From: Pseudo-nitzschia pungens
Taxonomy: Eukaryota; Bacillariophyta; Bacillariophyceae; Bacillariales; Bacillariaceae
Reading direction: 5' to 3'
DNA: 64,000 nt
NCBI GenBank assembly: GCA_037355855.1
Contig: CM074764.1
Span: 992,001 to 1,056,000 of the forward strand
The notes under the pieces were generated by a model that saw nothing but the letters and a program-made list of their open reading frames with translations, searched no databases and was not told the DNA's origin. Of this stretch, positions 53,708-64,000 are shown piece by piece. How positions within the stretch are numbered: position 1 is the first letter of the stretch; each line of letters opens with the position of its first letter. The translations under genes were made by a program, and so were the position numbers.

Positions 53708-54217
53708 AATTCTTATCAGCTGAAGCCGCCCCCACGACTTTTCGATGTTGTTCAGTCGGGGACTTTTGGGCATCCTGGCATTCGTCTTATGGTAAATTTT
53801 TTTTCCCTGCGTCTACTGTACGACTCCCTCATTTCCCAGATAGAAACTCTAGTACTAATTTTCTACCCCAATTAATGTACAATGTAGGCTACTAGTAGTA
53901 CTACCAACCCTCCTCCTAATCATGGTGATTGAATTGGAAGCATTTGCAATAGACTTGTAGTCATGCCACCGATGTCCATCCAATCCTTGTGACCAGAGTT
54001 GGTTTATAATTTTGCGTTATCTCAAGTCAAGATTGGTTGAGAAGGAGCCAAAATGTAATTCTCAACAATTTCATATCGAACTAAGGTCTACTTCGTAATT
54101 ACTTACTACCGGTAGAGAATTCCGTATGGAAAAATGTATCACCAAACGAGGATCAGGATGCCTGAAAGTCCCCGACTGAACAACATTGAAGTCGTAGAGG
54201 AACAGCTGATAAGAATT
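53708..54217. mobile_element. MITE-like element with 65-70-bp inverted arms
   Basis: The left arm 53708-53777 (AATTCTTATCAGCTG ... GTTGTTCAGTCGGGGACTTT ... CATCCTG) matches the complement of 54154-54217. The arms share the TTCTTATCAGCTG end with the 95-bp elements, indicating one superfamily. About 375 bases of AT-rich interior lack any ORF. Confidence 0.7.
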
Positions 54218-54825
54218 GGGAAGAAGTACTTTCATTATTTTTTTGGTAAGCCTAACTCGTATTTCGTTCTTTTTTAAAAATCAAAAATGCCGATGGAACA
54301 CTTTTGTGTCTTTTAATAGTGCTTTCGTCGTGATTGATTCAAATTGTGACAATTCGTAAGCAATGATAATGTATTACGTACGGTAATTATTGTCCAGTTT
54401 CGGCGGTGCCAACGATCAACGATCAAGGATCAACGCAACACCGAGTCCCATTTTTTGAGCGGTCAAAACTTTTTTCAGAACGAGGAGACCGAAGCCAACG
54501 GTGAACACTGCATGACGTTTTTTTCTATTTTACAAGTAATTAATTTAAAAAAAGTTCCAGAAGGCCTTTTCCAATACCGGTATACAGTAAGATCTTAAGA
54601 TCTTATTCGGAGTTGTAAATTGTGAGTACGCATCGTAAGGTTACCTAGCACCTACTTTCAGCCAAGGTACGTGTACCATGCGGAAACTGGCACGTGTACA
54701 TTCCCACCACTGTCCCCGCTGCGAAGTTTCAGCTCGGGGCGCAGGAACGATGACTGGTCGATATTGTATCCAACGAAGACGAAATAATGCAATGGCGATT
54801 TCATTGGTTTCGAAGGTTTTTGTTT

Positions 54826-54843
54826 GGGGGGGGGGGGGGGGGG
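54826..54843. repeat. Run of 18 G
   Basis: Homopolymer of 18 G followed by ATGGAGGGGG. Its length is unreliable in most assemblies. Confidence 0.7.
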
Positions 54844-55255
54844 ATGGAGGGGGAAATAATCATGCATTGCTGGGCCAATAAAATAGAAGTAGTACCAAAG
54901 TAAATCATACATCATACCGGTAATTAAACCTTACCGGTACATGCATTCCTACATCCTGCTTGCATACCGTAAGTCAACTGATTGGTAGTGGAATGTTGTG
55001 GCTCCCAGGCAGCACCCGTGAACCGCAGTTTGGTTTGTACTCGGCGTCAGTTCGACCGACCGACCGACTAACTCACTCCGTCTATCCGATTTGATTTGAT
55101 TTGATCTGATCTGATTCGACTCGATTCGTTTTCGTAGCGCTCCCGGTCGTTTGACGCAGAAAGAAGCGATGCGCATTCCCCCGAGCACACACTGCCCAGC
55201 CCTCTCTGTGCTACTTTGATGTGATGTGATGTGATGTGATGTGTTTTCCTTCGCT

Positions 55256-57160
55256 TCACTCTTCCGTCGCCAGGACGTCTTCCATCCGAAAACAGCGCGG
55301 AACAGAGTCCTCCCCGTAGAGGCACACGTCCAACACGCAGCCCGGAATTTCCGGATCCCGGCTTCCCTCCGTGAATCGTACCAAATCGGCAAAGAGGCCA
55401 CCCATCTCGTCCATCGCGGCCTCTCGCGATAGATCGGTGGGACGGTCGTCGAAACGGTCCTTGACCATGTCAAAGACGTACCGCTTGGTCCGACAGAAAA
55501 AGGGGGCGCTGAGCCGGCCTCCGCCGTTGTTGTTGCTGTTGCTACTGTTGCTGCTGTCGTCGTCGTCGTCGCGAACGTTGCTTCTGTCGTTGCCGCCGGG
55601 CCGGGTCACGACCCGGTGGACGCAGCTCGGGACGGCCCGGTTCGTCAGGAGCTCGATCCATTTTCCGGTCATGACCACCACGTAGTGCGAGCGCTTGCTC
55701 CCGGCCAGGAGTTCCTCCGGGACGATCCACTCGCGGCGTTGGGGTTTCCACAGCTGCAGCCCGGGAATCCTGCTGAGCGGGATGCACGTCGCAAACGTCC
55801 AGTCGGTGTGGCTGATGAGGGATTCCTTGGCGGCGGCGGAGGTTGGTCTCGTCGTCGTCGTCGAATTGCTGCTCTGACGACTCGCGTCGTCGTCGTCGTT
55901 GTCGCCTCGCGGCGGATCGACAATGTATTGGGACATTCGGTGCTCGGCGTTGACGAATGCGTGTCCGTTGCGGTCGTCGAGCAGGGAGTTTGCGACCGAG
56001 TGAACAATCCCCAGATCCTTGTCCAGCGCCCCGGCCGTTGCGAGGGTTCCGACCGTCTTGCAAATGTCGGCAAAGAGCCCAAAGGCCCCGGCGATGCCGT
56101 TGTGGGATTCGGGGCTCCCTCCCAGGGCGTCCTGGATGGTTTCCGGCAACACAATGCCGTCGGCGTTGACATAGGTCCGCTGGAAGTGGTATCCCGCGTT
56201 CGGGTCGTGGGATCCGTCCTTCTTTTCGAGGACCTGCGTATCGACCCTGCGGTCGCTCTCGGGGAGCGCAAAATAGGCCTCCATGGTGTCCCACAGGTCC
56301 TCAACGATCGACGCCTTTTCGTCGTCCAGTTCCACCACCAGGTATCCGCCGGCGTCGATAAGCGTGCGGCACAGGGTCGAGATCTCGTCCCCGGGATAAG
56401 GACAAACATCATCGACAGAACCCGCGCCGCCCGCCGTTGCTGCGGAGGCGGACGCGGAGGCGGACGCGTCGTGGGAGAGTCCCCGGGCCAGCAAATCCTT
56501 GAGGTAGTTCCAGGACACAATCTCCGAGTCGTCCATGCTTCCTCGGCTGTTCTGGACGTCGTTGTCGTTGTCGTTGTCGTCCATCACGAGTCGATCGAGG
56601 GGAACCTTTTCGGACTCGGCAATCCGTTCCTGGTCGTGTTCTACGAACAATTCATAGTGAGTCTTTTGTGGTTGGTCCCCCAGCTGCAGCAGCGACTCTT
56701 GCTCTCGCAGTTGCGCCTGCCGCTCCAGCTCTATCGTTGCGGCTTCCACCACGTCGTCCATCGTGATGATGGGATGATCGGTCTTTTTGCCGATTGGTCC
56801 GGCGAAATCTCGGTCTGCCGCGAGCTCGGGTTCGAGCTCGATCCGGGTCTCAACCATGTTCCATCCGGAACCATACGATTGCCGTTTGTTCTCCCGCCAG
56901 TAGCCATTGGAACGCCCCGGAGTGTTGATGCCGCTGCCGCTGCCGTTGTTGCTGTTGCTGTTGCTTCGGCAGCTTTTGTTTTGCGTCCTGCCCCGAGCTC
57001 GCGACACTTTCGGAGAAAAGGCCAGCGCTCCATCGGCAGTCGATGCTGCAACTGCCGCCACGATGGCCAGCGCTGTAGCGGACAGCGTCCTCCCCCGATC
57101 CCTCCCGCGGCGGCAATTCCGTGGCGCTTTCGTTGTTCGTTGGGAATGATAATCCATCAT
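55256..57160 (-). CDS. Plastid-type 2OG-Fe(II) oxygenase
   Basis: 634 residues starting MMDYHSQ. A hydrophobic stretch (SATALAIVAAVAAS, about 27-40) followed by ADGALAFSP (42-50) fits the diatom bipartite plastid presequence, with the Phe of the ASAFAP-type motif at 48. The oxygenase domain resembles isopenicillin-N-synthase-like enzymes: an N-terminal DIOX_N-like part (GGYLVVELDDEKASIVEDLW), HTD at 451-453, a distal His at 515 (SCVHRVV) and the 2-oxoglutarate-binding R-x-S (RLS, 549-551) before APFFCRTKRY. All three iron ligands and the co-substrate Arg are present, so it should be active. Inserts of Asp, Asn, Ser and Thr come from trinucleotide tracts. The substrate is unknown; relatives act on hormones, pigments and other small molecules. 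Confidence 0.75.
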   Translation of the reverse strand: MMDYHSQRTTKAPRNCRRGRDRGRTLSATALAIVAAVAASTADGALAFSPKVSRARGRTQNKSCRSNSNSNNGSGSGINTPGRSNGYWRENKRQSYGSGWNMVETRIELEPELAADRDFAGPIGKKTDHPIITMDDVVEAATIELERQAQLREQESLLQLGDQPQKTHYELFVEHDQERIAESEKVPLDRLVMDDNDNDNDVQNSRGSMDDSEIVSWNYLKDLLARGLSHDASASASASAATAGGAGSVDDVCPYPGDEISTLCRTLIDAGGYLVVELDDEKASIVEDLWDTMEAYFALPESDRRVDTQVLEKKDGSHDPNAGYHFQRTYVNADGIVLPETIQDALGGSPESHNGIAGAFGLFADICKTVGTLATAGALDKDLGIVHSVANSLLDDRNGHAFVNAEHRMSQYIVDPPRGDNDDDDASRQSSNSTTTTRPTSAAAKESLISHTDWTFATCIPLSRIPGLQLWKPQRREWIVPEELLAGSKRSHYVVVMTGKWIELLTNRAVPSCVHRVVTRPGGNDRSNVRDDDDDSSNSSNSNNNGGGRLSAPFFCRTKRYVFDMVKDRFDDRPTDLSREAAMDEMGGLFADLVRFTEGSRDPEIPGCVLDVCLYGEDSVPRCFRMEDVLATEE

Positions 57161-58313
57161 TTGTGAATTTGTGGTTCGGTGAGTGCGTCGAATAATGAAT
57201 GCTGTGGGAATGAGAGATCACCACGGCAGGTAGTGATGCCGTATGGTATGTACTTTTCGTTGACTGGTGTAGCTGCTTGGGTTTGGAATGCAATGCAATG
57301 CAGTTGATATTACGAAGCAAGATCACCGAGTAACCTTACTTCTATTACGGTAGATTGCGTGTTCCTTTTTTGAGTGTCGCTGGCAGCCGAAGCCGCGAAG
57401 ACGTCATTCGAAATTTTGTTGCTTCGGATGGATTTTGAGATTTATTCCGTCCATCGTTCCTCCTGTGTCGTTCGTACCAGTATGGTAACCATCGTGCGTA
57501 TCAAAGTATTGTAATTAGATACGACATACTTCGTAGTACCGGTAAGTAAGTTATGTCATGATGACATACCGGATACAAGTGCCGGTATGTACGTACGAGT
57601 AGCCTTTACCCTTACGACGTACGAGTCAGTCGTATCACCGATGACATACAGACTTGTTTATGACCCATGGTTGTGCAAGTACAAGTACGACTACGACTAA
57701 GGTTACAACTGAGGTTACCGTAACTTACATAGCGCGACCCCTTGCTTTAATCTTAACTTACAGTAACCTTAAGGTTAACTTACCAAGAACTTTGGACTTC
57801 CGTTTCACCCTTCATCAAAAGGACGAAAAAATAATGATAGGCTTTTTTCGAATGTCGAATCAGATTGTGTACCGAACTGTACGGTAACCTTACGTATGGG
57901 TGTTTTCGACTAGAATGAAGTACCGGTACAACATGCACGGTAATCTTACCATACCTTGTAATCCCGGATCGAAAAAGGCCTCATAAAAAAGAAAGCAATA
58001 GAAAGAATGCCAACAACACCTGCCTTTCTGCCTTTTTTTACTGGTAAGGTTACTCGTTGTTACTACCAAAAGAAGTAAAGTTTACAGTAAACTTACTTCG
58101 TATTACTCGTACTTCACTGCAACGCAACCCGAAACCGCAAATAATAGGAGTGACAAGACCAATCGAAACAGAATTTTGTCGTTCCTCTCATTGTTCCGAA
58201 TATCATCGCATCCGGCAACCTACAAACAATCATAATCAACAAACCAATCAATCACTCAATCAATCCATCCATCAATCCACCACCAACAAACCAACAACAA
58301 ATCAAAAATCACC
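57161..58313. other. Divergent intergenic region
   Basis: Spacer between the plastid oxygenase and the selenoprotein, transcribed divergently. It includes many GTAAGGTTAC and TACCGGTA words (57540-58110) and an AATCAATC/CATCCATC tract (58240-58280) shortly before the selenoprotein ATG. No gene is seen. Confidence 0.45.
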
Positions 58314-59727
58314 ATGCGCGAACCGGTCGGGGACTTTTACGTCCACCTGGTCCAGAGCGCACCGCCGTCTTCCCCCGGCGCGGTGGTCATCGACAAGGAC
58401 CTGAAATCCAGCACGGCCCTGTTGTCCCTCCCCAAGAAACCAACCGTCATTCACTTTTACGACGGCGGGTGAGGCGGGTGCCGCCCCTGCGCGGCACAAA
58501 TGAAGCGATGGTCCCTGGACGATCGCTACAGAGGCACCGTCCAGTTTCTGTGCGTCTGCGTCGATTCCCCGCAGGTGGCGGTGGCCTTTCAGCACATGTT
58601 CTTTGAGGACAGGGAAACGAACACCAACGAGAGCAGCGAGAACGGCAGCTGCCTGGTCAATTCGTACATCCCGTCCCGGCACTACATGCCGGTGGGCTTT
58701 GGCCAGCTGGGGTGTTCCGGGTTTATCGTGAGCGATGCCAAGGGAAACTTTGTCAGCCGCAAGACACGGGCCTATCTCCAGTACGGGGAGGCCGCCTTTG
58801 AGCACGTCGAGTCGCTGCTGAGAGAGGAGCTGTTGCTGACGTCTCCCGCTGCCGCTGCTGCTGCGAAGGTGAGTGTTTGTTTTACTATTAGTATTATTAC
58901 TATTTGTAGTAGTAGTAGTAGTAGTAGTACTTTTTGTATGCGAGATGGATTGGATTCATTCATTCATTCATTCATTCATTCATTCGCTAGGGACAAATGC
59001 TTGTCGCATTTGGTAGCGTGCATTTTCTCCATTCCTTCAGACTTCTGATTGTCCACACTAACTTGTTCTCATCTCTGGTTTTTACCTGCGAATGGTTGCA
59101 TTTGCCTCCAATTCATTCCTTCATTCTTTGGTTCGTTGTGTTTGTTGGATTGAGCAGCCAAAACCAACGGTGGCTACCCCCAAAGCATCGCAATCTTCAT
59201 CGTCGTCGTCGGCCACGAACATGCAACCCCCCGTCTCGGTCGGCGTCGACGTCTTGGACGATGAGCACGCTATTTGCACCGAGTCCTTTCGCCGGGCCCG
59301 CAAGGATCCGACCGTCGAGAACCTCCGGGAACTCCACGACATTTTGAAGGCACACTTTGACCACGAGGAAGAACTCCTCGCCAGGCACCAACAAAGCGGC
59401 AACGGCAACAAGCCGGCCACCTTTTCGTCGCTTCACTCCCACAAACTGGACCACGATCGCATTCTCGGGCTGGCCAGGGCCGAGCTGGACAAGGTTGCTT
59501 CTGCCGCCGCTTCTGCGACGGCATCTTCCAATGCGTGCGTTCCCTGCCAGCTGCCGAAGCCGGGACAACCGCGCGAATGACACGAGCCGGCGGCCTCGAC
59601 GAAACGCGTGTCGCAGTCGACGGTCGTCGACGCGACCGTCGTCGACGAGCTCGCCGCCGCCTTTCACACCCACGCGGACCAATTCGATTCTCTCTACGCG
59701 GGACAGATTCCGGTCGATGCCGCATAA
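58314..59727 (+). CDS. Selenoprotein: thioredoxin-like + hemerythrin, two TGA
   Basis: Two exons, 58314-58868 and 59158-59727, joined by a GTGAGT...GCAG intron in phase 0; 374 residues with two in-frame TGA read as selenocysteine (U). The start ATG has an ATCACCATG context. The N-terminal thioredoxin-like domain has IHFYDGG-U53-GGC56-RPC59, a U-x-x-C-x-x-C redox site at the right place after the beta strand. The downstream fold includes VDSPQVAVAF and GFGQLGCSGFIV. After a disordered link comes a hemerythrin (HHE) domain with H222 (DEH), H251 and E255 (HFDHEE), H280 and H284 (HKLDH), and H357 and D362 (HADQFD) as iron ligands. The second TGA, codon 326, lies after ACVPC and before the last ligand pair, so stopping there would remove H357 and D362. 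An iron-coupled redox or oxygen/peroxide-sensing role is inferred. TAA ends the frame. Confidence 0.8.
58869..59157 (+). other. Intron of the selenoprotein gene
   Basis: 289 bases, GTGAGTG donor and TTGAGCAG acceptor. It holds a GTA repeat (58908-58929) and a CATT repeat (58957-58983). Splicing here keeps the frame between AAG and CCA. Confidence 0.75.
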
Positions 59728-59910
59728 GGCAGAAGAAACCAAACAGCGACGATGGTAGCGAAGATGAGGGAGAAAAACACAACACAATAGAACACAACAG
59801 TATTCGTTGGTTTGTTCGTTGTTGCGGGATGGATTGGGCTTGCGTCTTGTTCGAGCCTTGCGTTTTTGGTTTTTGGTTCCGAGACAAGCAACTGTCAGGC
59901 ATACGGTACG

Positions 59911-60011
59911 AACCCCGGCGTGGAATGACGCACGACGAGAGCTGGCAACGAAGCGCCACTGGGTTGGTTTGCTTGTCGGATTCCCGTCGTGCCGAGAATG
60001 CGCTCGGGGTT
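59911..60011 (+). promoter_or_regulatory. Candidate SECIS element
   Basis: A stem-loop in the 3' region of the selenoprotein gene, 184 bases after the TAA. Helix I: AACCCCGGCG (59911-59920) pairs with CGCTCGGGGTT (60001-60011), ten pairs and one bulged T. A small internal loop follows. The core quartet is ATGAC (59925-59929) opposite CGAG (59993-59996), the UGAN/NGAN pattern. Helix II: GCACGACG (59930-59937) pairs with CGTCGTGC (59985-59992), eight perfect pairs. AA (59947-59948) begins an apical loop above a TGGC/GCCA stem. The distance from the quartet to AA (18 bases) is longer than the usual 10-13, so it is atypical. Confidence 0.6.
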
Positions 60012-63000
60012 TGTTGGATTTGCCGAAATAGAACCGAACCAAACAAAACAAAGCAACAATTGACGCAACAGCACTGTCGTCGTTGACCGTTCCTGCATCG
60101 ACGGTTGCATCCAGAACAACGAGTACGTATGATTTTCATAGTAAAGTACGACAATACTATTGTTAGTATCATTCATCCAATATGGCGTTGTAGTTTGCCG
60201 TTAGTATTATTATTTAGTATGCTCCTCCTCTGCTGTTGAACGCTGCGAAACCGTGACTACCCATTTCCAGACCCCAATGTGGTCACCAACAGGTAGACCG
60301 CATCGTTCTGCTCGACCCGCTGTCTGCGGTTGCTGCAGCTCGAAAAACGAATACAAACCGTTCGTGCAGGTCAGGTCGGATACGGCACGAACCAGTGCGG
60401 GCCGGTCAACAGAACAACCAAGGAGAACAAGAAGAAGAAAGCGAGGAACAGCAGCAAGCAGGATAGCAGTCCTTCTAGCTACTAGTAGTATGAAAAGTCC
60501 TACTAGTACTACAAGAACAGTATGAACCACTAAACACCAAGCTGCTCTATCATTGATTCCTATCTTTCATGCGGAGAAGTACTACTAGTACTAGTACTAC
60601 TACTAGTAGTAGTAGTATTAGTAGTAGTGCACCGGAATCTCTGGTGGTACAGTAGAATTTCCCAACAATTGCTGTTTGCATATTCTATGTACGAAGAAGT
60701 AATAATTATTTTCTTGTCCTCGTATCCTCTACTAGTACTACTACTACTACTACCAAAAATACCTGTGATAAGAGATGGTGGTGGTGAACCACCCAAAGCT
60801 TCAACCCTGTCCTGGAAGTTCATCATCAATGCCACATTGTCTACTAGTACTTGTACTAGCTGAGATCAGAGGGGATGTTCCACAAAGAGCTCCCATCTCT
60901 TTGTTGCCATCACAAATCATCATGATTGTTGTACCCTTTTACTGCTGAATCCTCCAATCTGGCTTGCTCCCCAGCAATGCTTCTTGGTGAATATGCGACA
61001 TTGTAGTACGGAAGAATATGATTCAACTGTGGGGGACATGGTACATCATGGTTCATCATGTCAAAAGACAAAGAAGCTACTAGTCTACTACTGAGTACTA
61101 CGTACTTCATTGGGCCACTTCCTCATACTACCATACTAATAGGAGACATCCAGATACTGAGAACAGTACACAAGAAGACACTACATTTTGCAAATAGTGC
61201 ACCTGGAACAGCTTGCTTGACTTTGAACTGTCCAGCTTTAGATTGTTAATATGACGAGCACTACTAACTACTACTAAAATGCTACTACAAGTAATTTCAT
61301 TTCTGAAGCACCATGATGAAGGCCGATAAGGTTGCTGACCTTCGTCTCAGTAGCGTTGCATACCAAGGTTGGAGCAGAGTTTGTTGGAGTTGCTCTAGAA
61401 GGAATGAAGTGTGAGAAAATATTGAAAGAGTATTTTGAAATTTCAGGCTCCTGGTGGCTTGTTGTTTTCCTTACAATTTGAAACTTTTACTAGTAGTGAG
61501 GGATATTCAGATACCCAAAAAAATATGGGATCTTGACCGCCGCTCCAATAATGATCTTTCTTCAACTAATTCTGCTTAAAAGTTGTTTACTAGTATTTTA
61601 ATACTAGTATTACATCGTTCACAGTAAACGACGAATATGGTTGAGTTTCGGAGATGCAAGAAATGGGTGCTAGTGTGTAATTGTATCATGTGTGCAAAAA
61701 TTTCGCAAGCCCTGGCTACATTTTTTTGGCATTCGCTGCTGCTATTGACTAGTAGTACCACCAACATTGTTTGTTTGCATTTGCGGAAAGAATGTTTTTG
61801 TGCATTGCCGCTGCAGGAAGGTCAAGCGCCGTGCTCTTTCTCTCCGAGGGCCGATGGATCGCTTCGCTTCGCCCAGTCCTGTCACCTGATTGATTCGATT
61901 GATTCTTTTGATTGCTGATGTATTTCGTGACACCGAGGTCTCTTCTGATAGGTCTTTTGTGATAGGGTTTTTGCATCGCGATCGAAAATCGGTACCTCAA
62001 TGTACTCGTTTTCGATTTCATCGGTGCCGGATTGTTCTTTTGTTTTGTTTCTTTGGCTTTGGCTTGAATCTCGTCCGCGGGTGATTTACATTCATTGGGA
62101 TAGTTTCGCGCAATAACGTCACCAATCAAGATCAACTTGATCTGAGGGAGTGCTGTGCCACGGAATTTCTGCTTGGCAGTTCAGGATTTCCATCCCGGAT
62201 CGAATTCTCGTAGTTCGTGGGTGGTCGGCATAGCATGTTTGCTGCCATTGGTATCGTCTTACCCATGCAACGACCATGCAACTGTTGTTGTTTTCTCAAT
62301 CCAACAACATTGTCGAAGCAATACAGGATCGGAAGAAGCCGAACGTTTGTGATCACATCGACACCCGCACGATGGGAAACGCAACGTAACAATGAATCCT
62401 ATTCTGGACGAATCGTTCTCTGGGCTTTTTCTGTCCCCAAGCTAGGAGGAGCGACAATTCATGTATTGCTGTCGCAATGGCTTTCATTTTGTGGTGGAAA
62501 GTCGTGCCGAAGGAGCTTTCCTCTCGTGCTTCCCAAGCCTGCCGATCGTGTGTCGTTTCTTGATCAGCCCGAGGCCGCCGGTGCCCTTGCCAAAAAAATC
62601 ATCTCAAACGTTTTCCGTTCCTGCCCCAAAGAATGACCGCGCATGGTATGTTATTTATTAGTAGTAAGTACGTACTCCTACACTAAACCATCGAAACTCA
62701 ATGGAATGATGCACCGAGTGTTGTGTGGTACGTGCACCGTACCTGGTACGAATAAAAAATACTTCTAGTACCGTACTCGTAGTAATACCGGTGGGAGATA
62801 AGACGATTGTTGCGAATTCGTAGGGTCTATTTTTCGTTCCTGAGCCGGGAAAAAAGTGACAGTTTCTGTTTCGATTTACTCCACCGGCGTGCACGGCCGG
62901 CGGAAGCATTGATTGATTGTTTCCATCGCTGAACTCACGGACCGAGGTGGAATCCATCAGTCGTGTCGGTCGAGAGGAGGCGATGAAAAAAAAAAACTTA

Positions 63001-64000
63001 CGAACTTCGAAGTAAATAATAATAGGAGATGATAAGGTTAGCTCTACTTCGTAAGGTTAGTACTAATCTTACTTCGTAATACAGTAATGCAACGCAGTTC
63101 AACGCAATGCAACCCAATGCAAATCAATCTCCATCAATCGACGCAAACGGCGAGCCACGATCGCACACCTCCAGAGAACAGCCATCGTGTCTTGCAGCTG
63201 CATGTGCAACGGGAGAAGACGGTGGTTGGTGGAAGAAACTGTCTTACTCGTATCGTATGGAAGGAACGAACCAGATGACGTCGAGCCGAACCGCCAAACC
63301 AACGAATGACCATCTGCCACAACTTCGCGCGATGCGCGTCAGTTCCATCATACACGCAAATCCACGTGTACGTGGGGTATCGTTTTGTATCGTATCGTGT
63401 CGTAACCTTACGGTATGTTCTCTGCCAGCGGCAGCGGGAAGATAGCGATGGCGTGTGACGCGCGGAAGAGCGCGGTGCCATCGCCGGTTTGGAATGGTTT
63501 GGGTCGTTTTCTACCATTCTTCCTCGCCTTTGGAGGGTTCCTCCCGCACGCGACTGCGACGATTGCGTTCTATTCCAATCGCTCGGGGGAAGAATACGAC
63601 TGCTGGAACAAAACAAAGCACATGCAATACCGGTACATGTACTAATTTGACTTGAACACTCGGGAAATTGTTTGTGCGAAAGACATCGTGCCACACTTCA
63701 TAGCAAACTCCCATCAAGAGAGATAATCTTACGGTAAGGCCTTACGGTGTTTTCATTACAATTATTTCAAGTGACGTTTGGAGATTACAGGTAAGATTAC
63801 TTGTGCCGAAGAACGACCGTTCTTCGTCCTCGAAGACAAACACCAAACCGACAACAAAAACAAAATCCAAACCTTTTCGATTCGACATACACAAACCGAT
63901 CGTGAGCTCGTATAAGGATCCACTCTTACTCCCATTGCAGCAGAGGGAACGAAAATTCATCATTGGAATGCAACATCCATGACCAAAATTCTCACGAAGG
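60012..64000. other. Gene-poor right end
   Basis: No supportable gene in 4 kb. 60470-61770 is rich in ACTAGTAGTACTAC-type words. The ORFs (60210-60530 minus, 62217-62636 plus, 63134-63694 minus) show no domain. GTAAGGTTAGTACTAATC and TACCGGTA words continue (62785, 63040-63080, 63630). An ATG at 63979 (MTKILTK, running off the end) could start the next gene, but too little is visible to decide. Confidence 0.4.
60580..60627. repeat. ACTAGT/AGTAGT microsatellite
   Basis: An imperfect tract built from ACTAGT, ACTACT and AGTAGT. Related tracts recur at 60725-60755, 60841-60860 and 61078-61100. Confidence 0.7.

Larger units (their letters stand above)
52490..55255. other. Intergenic region with MITE-like elements
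   Basis: No gene is seen in 2.8 kb. It holds foldback elements at 53416-53510 and 53708-54217, an 18-base G run at 54826-54843, and GTAAGGTTTAC/TACCGGTA words throughout. Pentanucleotide tracts TTTGA/TCTGA (55088-55125) and GATGT (55217-55241) lie just past the stop of the next minus-strand gene. Confidence 0.5.

Noticed and set aside
58470..59580. Explaining the in-frame TGA codons by a changed genetic code
   Set aside because: No other gene in the window, including histone H4, the lipase or the channel, has internal TGA codons, so a general reassignment is not supported.
59764..59800. A first ATGA (59764) as SECIS core
   Set aside because: No complementary helices follow; the structure at 59911-60011 is far better.
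60210..60530. Minus-strand ORF of 106 codons
   Set aside because: The C-terminal half looks mildly protein-like, but there is no homology, no partner exon, and its upstream part runs into microsatellite DNA.
62217..62636. Plus-strand ORF of 139 codons
   Set aside because: No domain and spacer-like base composition.

Overview
The window looks like nuclear DNA of a diatom, probably a pennate one. The evidence is a canonical histone H4; proteins full of Asp, Asn, Ser, Thr and Gln homopolymers coded by trinucleotide tracts; plastid-type presequences with an AF motif; a Ty3/gypsy retrotransposon; in-frame TGA codons that read as selenocysteine; and long, AT-richer spacers built from a small set of short words (GTAAGGTTA, TACTTCGTA, TACCGGTA). 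Genes are sparse (about sixteen likely or possible genes in 64 kb), lie on both strands, form no operons and mostly lack introns.

Layout. 0.5-6 kb: a METTL21-type methyltransferase tail to tail with a BTB/POZ protein, then a second BTB paralog whose C-terminal domain has broken up. 6-8.3 kb: a PDZ-like membrane protein with a one-base frame break. 10-11.6 kb: an unrecognised Gln-rich protein. 13-18.9 kb: a complete young Ty3/gypsy element with identical 191-bp LTRs, a 5-bp target duplication and intact gag and pol separated only by a TGA. 19-23.4 kb: a 2-oxoglutarate dioxygenase-like protein and a conserved protein of unknown role. 24-27 kb: histone H4 and a metzincin-type metalloprotease. 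29-36.4 kb: a small doubtful ORF, a gene with a one-base deletion in a hexanucleotide tract, and a PIN/NYN-like nuclease with large insertions. 36.7-44.4 kb: a giant four-repeat voltage-gated channel and a Golgi-type sulfotransferase. 45-52.5 kb: a class 3 lipase, a broken conserved gene and a protein with a C2HC-like domain. 55-60 kb: a plastid-type 2OG-Fe(II) oxygenase and a two-exon selenoprotein with a candidate SECIS. 60-64 kb: no supportable gene.

The two strongest discoveries are the selenoprotein and the channel. The selenoprotein (58314-59727) joins a thioredoxin-like domain with a U-x-x-C-x-x-C site to a hemerythrin domain. It has a second in-frame TGA, and the last two iron ligands of the hemerythrin fold lie downstream of that TGA. 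The channel (36715-40695) has four Kv/KCNQ-like repeats in one chain, but its four filters replace the potassium signature with a Glu-Glu-Asp-Glu ring. Small foldback elements (MITE-like) at 25.5, 28.3, 49.3, 53.4 and 53.7-54.2 kb account for part of the spacer DNA.

The genes do not form an evident pathway. Several apparent gene breaks are single-base shifts, so assembly error has to be weighed against real decay. Function calls rest on motifs read by eye; no database search was run.
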